From Actinospineispora acaciae DSM 45401 (GTDB lineage Bacteria; Actinomycetota; Actinomycetes; Mycobacteriales; Pseudonocardiaceae): a stretch of DNA of 64,000 nt. The stretch's first letter is position 1. The number at the start of each line of letters is the position of its first letter. This document shows, piece by piece, positions 58,301 through 64,000 of this stretch. A program made the translations under genes and the position numbers. The notes beneath the pieces are model-generated. The model had not been told where the DNA came from. It made no database searches and saw only the letters and a program-made list of their open reading frames with translations. The stretch spans positions 1,178,001 through 1,242,000 of the forward strand of contig NZ_JIAI01000001.1 in NCBI RefSeq assembly GCF_000620785.1, in the 5' to 3' direction.

Positions 58301-58592
58301 GCAGCGCCGCCCGCTCCCGCTCGCCCAGTCCGCGCGCGTCGTCGACCTCGATGGGCAGCTCCGGCACCTCGGGCAGCACCCGCTGGCGCATCGCGACCGG
58401 GTCGATGACCAGCCGCAGCGCGTCATGCCGTTCGATCACCCGCCGCCACGCCGCCCGGAACCGGTCCAGGTCCAGTCGGCCCTCGAACACGTAGTAGCCG
58501 TGGGTCGACACCGATCCGAGCGGGAACGCGGTGCCCCGGCCGATCAGATAGGCCTGTTGCTGTTCGTTCAGCGGGAACCAGTCGTTGCACAC
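55374..58592 (-). CDS. NRPS module Cy-A-PCP, predicted cysteine-heterocyclizing
   Basis: 1072 residues from GTG 58592. The cyclization domain (about 1-430) has the DxxxxDxxS motif at D137-S145 (FDGLTLDYLS) and LPRMNRQPRHAD. The adenylation domain (about 450-950) has YVLFTSGSTGEPKGV, GGPTETTLWN, LYRTGDLGRL and LTANGKVDR. My reading of the specificity positions is roughly D-M-F-N-L-G-V-L-W, nearest to cysteine codes. The carrier domain has FFALGGHSVLAMRA. It would join an aryl acid to Cys and form a thiazoline. No thioesterase or reductase is fused, so release is unexplained. Iron box 3 precedes it. Confidence 0.9.
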   Translation of the reverse strand: MCNDWFPLNEQQQAYLIGRGTAFPLGSVSTHGYYVFEGRLDLDRFRAAWRRVIERHDALRLVIDPVAMRQRVLPEVPELPIEVDDARGLGERERAALLDGRRERMSHEVRPPDAWPLFGVAVTLLDEDTSRVHISFDGLTLDYLSWKLLVADLTAYYDDADLPPLGYTFREYVLASDEGARPRSERYWADRVPVLPPPPALPHRTAPELVRRPSWSTRPFTVDPERWAVLAQRCAERSLTPTALVVTVFLETLARWADRRRLTVNLPRMNRQPRHADVDRVLGEFASFTLLAVEHEPGADLLTRVRATARQLLRDLQHGDVSGVELLRLLGGAGSTMMPVVFTSTIGFESGPDALLGQRLRPVYAISQTPQVYLDVQVEVDPRGALVGNWDFVTEVLRPELVDDMAEAFVSSLHALAEPDPSGWSAADVVPGGGSGLAGPPLGIPDALVQDGFLARAVADPDRVAVLAGDERIGYGRLRRYADRVACWLREAGVRPGEPVAVVLDKGWEQVAAAYGALFAGTPYVPIEAGQPAARVRSLLERVGARAVLTRSGLHEEPGGRPVLDVDQVRDGGARDDLADVHLPCPAGPDDLAYVLFTSGSTGEPKGVMIEHRGMVNCLRATAEEFALAPADRALALTAPHHDMSTFDLFGVLGAGGSVVIPDRDRARDPAHWAELLERHEVTLWNSVPAMTEMLLAHLGDDGAPLASLRLLLQGGDWIPVRLPGRLRELGCPAEFVSVGGPTETTLWNIWHRVRPDEPSTGSVPYGHPIANTRYHLLDERLRERPLWSVGEMYCAGPGVARGYWGDPRRTAERFVCHPRTGERLYRTGDLGRLLPGQVIEFVGRADSQVKVHGQRVEPGEIEAALRTHPAVADAVVTPLAREDGPGHDGLAGHVIATGQPPPDEELRAHLRERLPPHLVPARIRVLDRFPLTANGKVDRAALSAVADGPREVEPPDTTLERAVADVCRRTLGIDEIGRHDDFFALGGHSVLAMRAMAEIRDALLLPDLPMTALFAASTVATLAEAVAEAAGDRARLDRVAEVYLEVSGLSEDELAGRLESTVWGEARGQTG

Positions 58593-58603
58593 TTCCCAAG
58601 AGA

Positions 58604-58622
58604 TTAGGCGAGGCTTACTTTA
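58604..58622. promoter_or_regulatory. Iron box 3 (IdeR/DmdR-type) between NRPS and salicylate synthase
   Basis: ttaggcgaggcttacttta matches 14 of 19 positions of the iron-box consensus. It sits in the 69-bp gap between the divergent NRPS start (58592) and the salicylate synthase start (58662), so one bound repressor can silence both directions. Confidence 0.82.
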
Positions 58623-58661
58623 GTTACAAGGGCGGACACAGCGGAGGGGGACGCCGGGAAG

Positions 58662-59978
58662 ATGGCGACGAGCCACGAGGTCACGTTGGACGGGCACGAC
58701 GATCCGGTCGGTTTGGCGGCGCACCTGGCGGCCAGCGGGGAGTTCGGGCAGTACGTCGTGTACGAGCGGGACAGCGAGATCATCCTGGCCGCGGATCCGT
58801 CGGCCGAGGTCGTCCTCGATCGCGACGGCGTCCGGGTGCACGGGTCGGCCGGCACCCGGCGGGTGACCTGGACGGACGACCCGCTGGGCGTGCTCGGCGG
58901 CGTGGTGGGCGAGCTGATGTCGCCCGGCCGGCCGATGCTGGGCTGGGCCACGTTCGAGCTGGGCTACGCGCTCGCCGGGCAGCGGCACCTGCTCGACGAG
59001 GCCACGCTCGCGCACCTGATGCTGCCCGCCACCGTGGTGCGGATCACCGGCTCGACGGTGTGGATCAGCACCACCGGCCGGGACCGGCTGGAGCGGCTGC
59101 GCGAGCTGGCGCGCGGGCCGATCATGGCGGACGACAGGCCGGGCATGGCGGTGAGCACCGACGCCGGCGACCCGGGCGGCTACCGGACCGACGTGCGGCG
59201 GGTGGTCGAATCGATCAACGAGGGCGCGCTGGCCAAGCTGATCCTGTCCCGCGCGGTGCCGCTGCCGCTGCGGGCGGACCTGCCGGCGACGTACCGGCGC
59301 GGCCGGGCCGGCAACACCCCGGCGCGGTCGTACCTGCTGCGGCTGGGCGACTGGCACAGCGCGGGCTTCTCCCCCGAGACCGTGGCCGAGATCGACGGCG
59401 ACGGGTGGATCGTCACCCACCCGCTGGCCGGGACGCGGGCCAACGGCCAGGGCACCGAGCGCGACTCCCGGCACCGCGACGAGCTGCGCAACGACCCGAA
59501 GGAGATCTACGAGCACGCCGTCTCGGTGAAGCTCGCCCACGACGACCTGGTGCCGATCTGCGAGCCCGGCTCGGTGTCGGTCAGCGACTTCATGGTGCCC
59601 ATCGAGCGCGGCAGCGCCCAGCACCTGTCCTCCACGGTGCGCGGCCGGCTGGCGTCCGGGCGCTCGGGCTGGGACGGCCTGGCCGCGGTGTTCCCGGCGG
59701 TGACCTGCTGCGGGATTCCTCGGGCGTCGGCGATGCGGCACCTGCGCGAGCTGGAACGGCAACCGCGCGGGCTCTACGGCGGGGCGGTGCTGCTGGCCGA
59801 GCCGGACGGGGCGCTCGATGCGGCGCTGGTGCTGCGCGCGATCTACGACAAGGACGAGCGCACCTGGCTGCGCGCCGGCGCCGGGATCGTGGCCGGCTCC
59901 GACCCGTTCCGCGAGTACGAGGAGAGCTGCGAGAAGCTGCGCAGCGTGGCCCCCTACGTCGTCCCGGAGGCCGTCTAG
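58662..59978 (+). CDS. Salicylate synthase (MbtI/Irp9-like)
   Basis: 438 residues, the usual size for MbtI/Irp9. Chorismate-binding core marks are LAKLILSRAVPLPL, SPETVAEIDGDGWIVTHPLA, GTRANGQGTERD, RNDPKEIYEHAVSVKLAHDD and GSVSVSDFMVPIERGSAQHL. Then PAVTCCGIPRASAMRHLREL, LYGGAVLL and WLRAGAGIVAGSDPFREYEE complete the Mg-binding acidic cluster. These enzymes turn chorismate into isochorismate and then salicylate plus pyruvate. The homology over the whole length to the bifunctional group, and the lack of a separate lyase gene, support salicylate as product. Expression is probably iron-repressed through iron box 3. Confidence 0.9.
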   Translation: MATSHEVTLDGHDDPVGLAAHLAASGEFGQYVVYERDSEIILAADPSAEVVLDRDGVRVHGSAGTRRVTWTDDPLGVLGGVVGELMSPGRPMLGWATFELGYALAGQRHLLDEATLAHLMLPATVVRITGSTVWISTTGRDRLERLRELARGPIMADDRPGMAVSTDAGDPGGYRTDVRRVVESINEGALAKLILSRAVPLPLRADLPATYRRGRAGNTPARSYLLRLGDWHSAGFSPETVAEIDGDGWIVTHPLAGTRANGQGTERDSRHRDELRNDPKEIYEHAVSVKLAHDDLVPICEPGSVSVSDFMVPIERGSAQHLSSTVRGRLASGRSGWDGLAAVFPAVTCCGIPRASAMRHLRELERQPRGLYGGAVLLAEPDGALDAALVLRAIYDKDERTWLRAGAGIVAGSDPFREYEESCEKLRSVAPYVVPEAV

Positions 59979-60032
59979 GTTCTCCTCGCGAACTAGTCCG
60001 ATGGGGGCCTCGGCGGGGCGGGTGAGCGGGTC

Positions 60033-60599
60033 TTAGCCGCGCTGCGCAGCCACGGCGTCGGTGTACGCCTCGCGCGTGTAATCGCCGGGGCCGATGCCCA
60101 GCTCACCGAGCACCGCCTTCACCGCTCTGAGCGCGGCGTCCACGTCATCCGGATGCGCGGCCGTCTCTAGCTCGATGAACGTCTTGCCGGCCAGCTCCGG
60201 CACGGTCACCACGGTGGCCAACAGCTCCCATCCCCGGGCGGAGAACCGGTAGTTCACACAACGCTTCTCGAACGAGATGACCTCTTCCACACCGAGAGTC
60301 GTTAATACGGTCACCAACACGTCGGCCTCGGCCGCCGTAGTCTCGTGCTCCGGTTTCGAGCCGCTGTCGTCGTCCACCGCGGGTTCTTTGTAGGTCAGCA
60401 GTACCCGACGCTCGCCGGTGTCGTCGGTGACGGTGCGGACCCGTAGCTCCCGGCCCTGCTCGGTGAACCGCCGGTCAGGGAAGTCGAAATACCGGTCGGC
60501 ATAGGTGGACCGGATGCTGTCGGCGCGGTTCGCCAGCAGCCGGTTCAGCCGGTCGGGGTCACGCACGACGGCCTTCAGTTCCGCCTCGATCGTCGCCAC
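60033..60599 (-). CDS. CYTH-domain protein (class IV adenylate cyclase/thiamine-triphosphatase-like)
   Basis: 188 residues from GTG 60599. The N-terminal strand IEAELKAVV is the ExExK motif of the CYTH tunnel fold, followed by YFDFPDRRFTEQGRELRVRT, RRVLLTYKEP, VISFEKRCVNYRF and KTFIELETAA, the charged strands that bind triphosphate. Members hydrolyse triphosphates or make cAMP; some actinomycete ones stand beside regulators with unknown roles. It follows the XRE gene by about 10 bp on the same strand and is probably co-transcribed. Confidence 0.82.
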   Translation of the reverse strand: MATIEAELKAVVRDPDRLNRLLANRADSIRSTYADRYFDFPDRRFTEQGRELRVRTVTDDTGERRVLLTYKEPAVDDDSGSKPEHETTAAEADVLVTVLTTLGVEEVISFEKRCVNYRFSARGWELLATVVTVPELAGKTFIELETAAHPDDVDAALRAVKAVLGELGIGPGDYTREAYTDAVAAQRG

Positions 60600-60609
60600 G
60601 GTCGGGACC

Positions 60610-61223
60610 CTAAACGACCCGGCGGGCGGTACGGCGCAACTCTTCGATGAACCGGCGGAAGCCCCGGTGTAGCGCCCCATGGGGAGATCCGGTTATCCGG
60701 TACATCGGGCTGGTGTGGCCCTCGTGGCTTTCCCCGAACGCGGACACGAACATCGTGGAGTCCAGACCGATGACCACAAGCCCAGGATGCCCAGGCCACG
60801 GACCGCCAGCACCTCGATCTCGCGGGCGGTGGGTGCCAAGCCGTGGATGTCGTTCAATGCGGTGGACTGCGAGGGGTACACGGCCAGGATCTCAGCTCGC
60901 CCGGACGCGCCGAGGTGGTCCAGCCCAGCGGGGTGTCGCGGAGCTAGGCCGAGTTGCATCCGTGCGTCGTCCGGCATGCCAAGACCGTCCGCGATGCGCT
61001 CGAACAGCTCCAACGTCGTGACCGAGCGGCTACCGCGCATGATCTCGGATACCCGGCCCTGAAGGACGCCGGTGGCGGTCGCTATCCGGCTCTGGCTGGC
61101 CCCCGCGTACCGCTGGGCGGCGCGGAAAAGGCCGGCCACGTCACGTTCACGCAACGCCCGCCGCACTTCGGGTCGACCCCATGCCCAGTCTGGCAGCGCA
61201 AGCGGCACCGCGACGTCAGCCAC
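60610..61223 (-). pseudogene. XRE-family regulator, broken by a one-base frameshift
   Basis: The first part from ATG 61223 has the helix-turn-helix SQSRIATATGVLQGRVSEIM and TTLELFERIADGLGMPDDAR, then TAREIEVLAVRGLGILGL. Near 60780 the natural continuation is in another frame: LVVIGLDSTMFVSAFGESHE, then SPMYRITGSPHGALHRGFRR and FIEELRRTARRVV to a TAG at 60610. One extra base in the ctgggc-ttgtgg stretch would rejoin the parts into about 204 residues. The palindrome 14 bp upstream of its start suggests autoregulation. Confidence 0.75.
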
Positions 61224-61236
61224 CCGACAAAGCTAC

Positions 61237-61251
61237 ATCTCACGGTGAGAT
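61237..61251. promoter_or_regulatory. Palindromic operator upstream of the XRE gene
   Basis: atctcac-g-gtgagat is a perfect 7-1-7 palindrome 14 bp before the XRE start and 50 bp before the divergent small gene at 61301. Its size fits a dimeric XRE regulator, so it probably controls both sides. Confidence 0.65.
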
Positions 61252-61300
61252 ACCTGTCATGGGATGGGTTGGCCGCCGAGTTGGTGATCATGCTTGTTAG

Positions 61301-61621
61301 GTGCATCGCTATGTCGACCGCCAACTGCCACCGCAGACGTACAGCGTCATCCCGTCCAGAACAGGCGGTGTGCATGCCGTCCTTGACGGGATCATCCGCA
61401 ACGCCTTCTACGAAGGCACGCTCGGCAAGGGCCTACCGGCGGTCCGCGGCGCGAGAGTGCACCCGATCGGGCACCTCCCGGCCAGGAACGCGAAGCTGCA
61501 CGGTGGCTGTGTCACCGCGCTGGAGAGCCTGACCGGGGCCGTGGAGCCCCGTCCCGGCCCCGGTAACCCGCTACTCGGACAGATGGCACGGCTGTACCCG
61601 TCAGGGGACGGTTCGTGGTGA
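61301..61621 (+). CDS. Hypothetical small protein
   Basis: 106 residues from GTG 61301. It contains RTGGVHAVLDGIIRNAFYEG, ARVHPIGHLPARNAKLHGGC and AVEPRPGPGNPLLGQMARLY. There is no membrane segment or known motif, and I do not recognise the family. It overlaps the next gene by 7 bp, so the two are probably co-transcribed from the promoter that carries the XRE palindrome. It could be a shadow frame; the coupling and matching codon bias are the main support. Confidence 0.4.
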   Translation: MHRYVDRQLPPQTYSVIPSRTGGVHAVLDGIIRNAFYEGTLGKGLPAVRGARVHPIGHLPARNAKLHGGCVTALESLTGAVEPRPGPGNPLLGQMARLYPSGDGSW

Positions 61622-62031
61622 TCGACTACGGAAGCGGACCAGGACGGGACCACGAACCCACGTCGATCTCCTCGACGGTTGCCACGTTTGGGTTGTTGCC
61701 GTGTCTGACTGACTTCTGTGTCCACGCGGTCGACGACCCGAGCAAGCCCTACCCGAATCCCGTGTGTGGGCTTGCGATCCAGCCGGCGTACTGGCTGCCG
61801 GCCGCGGCCGGCCCGGCCAGGTTGTGTCGGTACTGCGGCCGGGCGATCCACAACCTTCCCCCGGGCAAGATCAAGGTCTACCCGGCAGCCGCTGCCCGGC
61901 ACCGGTACGAGGCCGCGCAGCCGGGCTACGTCCCGTGGCCGCTGTTGGAGTTCTGGCGCAGGCGCCTGGTGCGGCAGTTTGACCTCCGCATCCGTGTCGC
62001 TGTGGAAACGGGGTGGCCCCGTGCCGCCTAA
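61615..62031 (+). CDS. Hypothetical protein with a CxxC pair
   Basis: 138 residues from a GTG. A short segment LPCLTDFCVHAVDD, then VCGLAIQPAYWLPAA and LCRYCGRAIH give several cysteines that could bind zinc. It ends with a basic helix (LLEFWRRRLVRQFDLRIRVA). I do not recognise the family. It lies between the small gene at 61301 and the peptide-methyltransferase pair at 62114, so it may belong to the same small system. Confidence 0.45.
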   Translation: MVIDYGSGPGRDHEPTSISSTVATFGLLPCLTDFCVHAVDDPSKPYPNPVCGLAIQPAYWLPAAAGPARLCRYCGRAIHNLPPGKIKVYPAAAARHRYEAAQPGYVPWPLLEFWRRRLVRQFDLRIRVAVETGWPRAA

Positions 62032-62113
62032 CCGGCTGGAAGGCGTCTCGCACGCGGCAGACGGCGCGCGAGCCGGATAGATAGTTCAACAACACAGGAG
62101 GAAGGTGCACACC

Positions 62114-62191
62114 ATGAGCAACCACGCTCCAGCGTTCGCCATGCGTGGACCGAACGACCCCAAGCCTCCGCCAGAGCCAGCCCGCCTATAA
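62114..62191 (+). CDS. 25-residue peptide, candidate RiPP precursor
   Basis: ATG 62114 is preceded by a very strong ribosome site (aggaggaagg, about 10 nt away). The peptide begins MSNHAPAFAMRGPNDP and ends in a proline-rich PKPPPEPARL. The stop TAA is followed with no gap by the GTG of the methyltransferase gene. The strong translation signal before so short a frame suggests a real peptide. It has no Cys, Ser or Thr after residue 2, which speaks against a lanthipeptide; Asp and Glu side chains are available. A simple leader peptide for translational coupling is the alternative. Confidence 0.5.
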   Translation: MSNHAPAFAMRGPNDPKPPPEPARL

Positions 62192-63321
62192 GTGACCCTC
62201 GAACGGGAGCGTGCCCGGCTGGTCACCGATCTGGTGGCCGCCGGGTCGCTCGGCGACGACTGGCGGGCGGCGTTCGAGCAGGTGCCCCGCCACGAGTTCA
62301 TCCCGGGCACGGTGTGGCAGGTCAGCGAGGCGGCGGGCGGGCGGCTGTTGCCGCTGCGCCGCGACACCGACCCCGACACCTGGTCGAAGTTGGCCTACCG
62401 GAACGAGCCGGTCCACACGCAGGTCGATGATGGCAACCCACCGGTCGAGGGCGGATGGGAGGTCACGTCGTCCACCTCGGCGCCGAGCGTGGTCGCCACG
62501 ATGCTGCACGCCCTGGACGCCGAGCCGGGCATGCGGGTGCTGGAGATCGGCGCCGGCACCGGCTGGAACGCCGCCCTGCTGGCATGGAAGGTGGGCGCCG
62601 AGAACGTGACCACCGTCGAGATCGATGCGCAGCTGGTGATTCAGGCCCGTGGGTCGCTGGCCGCGGCAGGGCTCGGCAAGGTCACCGTCGTGACCGGAGA
62701 TGGCACCCTCGGCTACCCGGACGCCGCGCCGTACGACCGGGTGATCGCCACCGTTGGCATCCGAGAGGTGCCCTACGCATGGGTAGCGCAGACAGCACCC
62801 GGGGGCAGGCTGGTCGCTCCGCTCTACAACAGCTACCACCAACCCGGTCTACTCACCCTGGCCGCCAACGGCGACGGCACCGCGTCCGGGCGGCTGAGCT
62901 GGCCGCTGTCGTTCATGGGAACACGCGCCGCCCGGGTTCCCCGTGTCGCCCCGGCGAGCATCGTCGGCGAACCGGCGGTCACCGGCGAGACCGACCTGCA
63001 CCCGCGGCTATGGGGCAGCGGACGGGACGCGGCGATGGCGATCGGCCAGCGCCTCGGCGACGGGGTGCGGTTGCAGTGGCAGAAGGGCACCGCGCCAGGG
63101 CAAGGGACGGTGTGGCTGTTCGACCCTGCTAGCCGGTCGTGGGCGTCGGTCGAGGCCGGAGAGGAACCGCCCCGTACCGGGTGCGGCAGGGCGGCCCGCG
63201 ACGGCTGTTCGACGAGGTGGCCGACGCCTACCGGTGGTGGCGCGAGGCCGGCGAACCGACGGTCACCGACTGGACGGTCGCAGTCGGACCGGATGGCCAG
63301 CGGATCACGCTGCCGGACTGA
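62192..63321 (+). pseudogene. PIMT-like methyltransferase, with a one-base frameshift near its end
   Basis: From GTG 62192 the frame gives about 325 residues with a PCMT-type SAM domain: AFEQVPRHEFIPGTVW, YRNEPVHTQVDDG, WEVTSSTSAPSVVATMLHAL, VLEIGAGTGWNAALLAWKVG (motif I) and APYDRVIATVGIREVPYAWV. Near 63167-63173, in ccgcccc, the sense shifts to the next frame (YRVRQGGPRRLFDEVADAYR, WWREAGEPTVTDWTVAVGPD), ending at TGA 63321. One added C restores about 376 residues. Similar methyltransferases act in RiPP systems, for example with ATP-grasp graspetide genes, making aspartate methyl esters or aspartimide. No macrocyclase is in the window. Confidence 0.75.
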
Positions 63322-63341
63322 TCGGATTCGGACTTGCTCGT

Positions 63342-64000
63342 CTAGTCCTGGCCGATGCGGGCTTGGAGTCGTTTCTTGTCGTACTTGCCGATCGCGGTCA
63401 GCGGCAGCTCGCCGAGCACCGCCAGCCGTTCCGGGAGCTTGAACTCGGCCAGCCCTCTGTGACGTAGGAAGTCGCGCAGCTCGGACAGCTCCACCGGCGG
63501 CCCGCCGAACACCACCGCCGCGCAGACCAGCTCGCCCATCGCCGGGTCGGTGAGGCTGACCACGGCGGCCTCGCGCACGGCGGGGTGCGCGCAGAGCCCG
63601 GCCTCGACCTCCTCGGCGGAGACGTTCTCGCCCGCCCTGATGATCGTGTCCTTCACCCGGCCCTGGACGACGAGCTGCCCGGACGGGGTGCGGGAGACCA
63701 GGTCGCCGGTGCGATAGAACCCGTCGGTGGTGAACGCGGTGGCGTTGTGCTCGGCCGCCCGGTAGTAGCCGCGGATGGTGTACGGGCCGCGCACCAGCAG
63801 CTCGCCCACCTCACCGTCCGGTACGTCGGCCCCATCGGGAGACACGACGCGGATCTCGTCGTCGGGGCAGACCGGGCTGCCCTGGGTGGTGTGCACGATG
63901 TGCTCGGGGTCGTCGAGCCGGGTGAAGCAGATCAGGCCCTCGGCCATCCCGAAGGCCTGCTGCAGCGCGCAGCCCAGCGCCGGGGTGACCCGCCTGGCGT
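63342..64000 (-). CDS. Aryl acid-AMP ligase (salicylate/2,3-dihydroxybenzoate type), C-terminal part
   Basis: About 218 residues, cut by the right edge. Marks of DhbE/EntE/MbtA/YbtE-type ligases are PALGCALQQAFGMAEGLICF, TRLDDPEHIVHTTQGSPVCP, DDEIRVVSPDGADVPDGEVG, ELLVRGPYTIRGYYRAAEHN, GFYRTGDLVSRTPSGQLVVQ, GRVKDTIIRAGENVSAEEVE and KLPERLAVLGELPLTAIGKY. It would adenylate salicylate and load it on the aryl carrier protein at 55145. It lies 3.3 kb beyond the salicylate synthase on the opposite strand, which suggests the siderophore locus continues past the window. Confidence 0.88.
   Translation of the reverse strand, partial: ARRVTPALGCALQQAFGMAEGLICFTRLDDPEHIVHTTQGSPVCPDDEIRVVSPDGADVPDGEVGELLVRGPYTIRGYYRAAEHNATAFTTDGFYRTGDLVSRTPSGQLVVQGRVKDTIIRAGENVSAEEVEAGLCAHPAVREAAVVSLTDPAMGELVCAAVVFGGPPVELSELRDFLRHRGLAEFKLPERLAVLGELPLTAIGKYDKKRLQARIGQD

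Noticed and set aside
62114-63321. FxLD-type lanthipeptide system
   Set aside because: The peptide lacks an FxLD motif and has no Cys and almost no Ser/Thr. No lanthionine synthetase is nearby, so the methyltransferase alone does not support it.
1-64000. tRNA genes, integrase or insertion-sequence hallmarks
   Set aside because: No cloverleaf, integrase or transposase reading frame was recognised by eye. A tRNA scan was not possible here, so a missed tRNA cannot be fully excluded.

Overview
The window is a high-GC stretch with dense genes, frequent GTG starts and many 4-bp ATGA/GTGA stop-start overlaps. Together with IdeR/DmdR-type iron boxes, PucR/CdaR regulators and single-domain XRE regulators this points to a filamentous actinomycete. 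Pseudonocardiales or Streptosporangiales are plausible, but the sequence alone does not fix the family. There is no rRNA, tRNA, CRISPR array or insertion sequence that I can support. The region reads as a patchwork of small regulator-plus-operon cassettes and ends in a siderophore locus.

Layout, left half. An APC permease fragment and a PucR regulator (1-1395) are followed by a quinone-oxidoreductase-like enzyme, a two-domain VOC protein, and two SDRs divergent from an XRE/MmyB regulator (1452-5973). Next come a LysR regulator divergent from an APC permease and a MalY/PatB-type PLP enzyme (5962-9749), and a DUF1275 membrane protein ending in a perfect 17-bp hairpin. An MFS gene is translationally coupled to a truncated MaoC-like gene. 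A carboxylate cassette spans 12078-19308: PucR regulator, DUF3311 plus sodium:solute symporter, a crotonase-fold protein without the usual glutamates, an NDP-forming acyl-CoA synthetase and a crotonyl-CoA carboxylase/reductase homologue. From 19405 to 25555 a GntR regulator sits between two gene pairs that share its probable operator: prolidase-like amidohydrolase plus MFS, and an enolase-superfamily enzyme plus a DAO-type FAD oxidase.

Layout, middle. DUF899 and MFS genes are divergent from a TetR/FAD-monooxygenase pair with a 24-bp palindrome. A riboflavin synthase-DHBP synthase fusion follows, preceded by a tandem 60-bp leader repeat, and then a frameshifted pentapeptide-repeat gene. A LacI-controlled amidohydrolase/APC permease/DUF1989 operon comes next, then LuxR, MFS and MerR genes. 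A complete peptide/nickel-type ABC importer (40634-45535) is divergent from a PhyH dioxygenase, and a POT transporter with an M20 hydrolase completes this part.

Layout, right end (49.2-64 kb). This is an iron-regulated siderophore locus. It holds a salicylate synthase, a salicyl-AMP-ligase-like enzyme (cut by the window edge), a stand-alone aryl carrier protein and a single Cy-A-PCP NRPS module predicted to use cysteine. A DrrAB-like exporter, a ferric-siderophore binding lipoprotein, an LLM-type flavin monooxygenase and a MacB-like permease complete it. Three iron boxes mark its promoters. A 3.3-kb block lies between the salicylate synthase and the ligase: an XRE-CYTH pair, two unknown small genes, and a 25-residue peptide directly followed by a PIMT-like methyltransferase. 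This may be a small RiPP-type system.

Three genes (pentapeptide repeat, XRE, methyltransferase) each need one extra base in or beside a G/C-rich run to restore a coherent protein. This could be gene decay or residual sequencing error.
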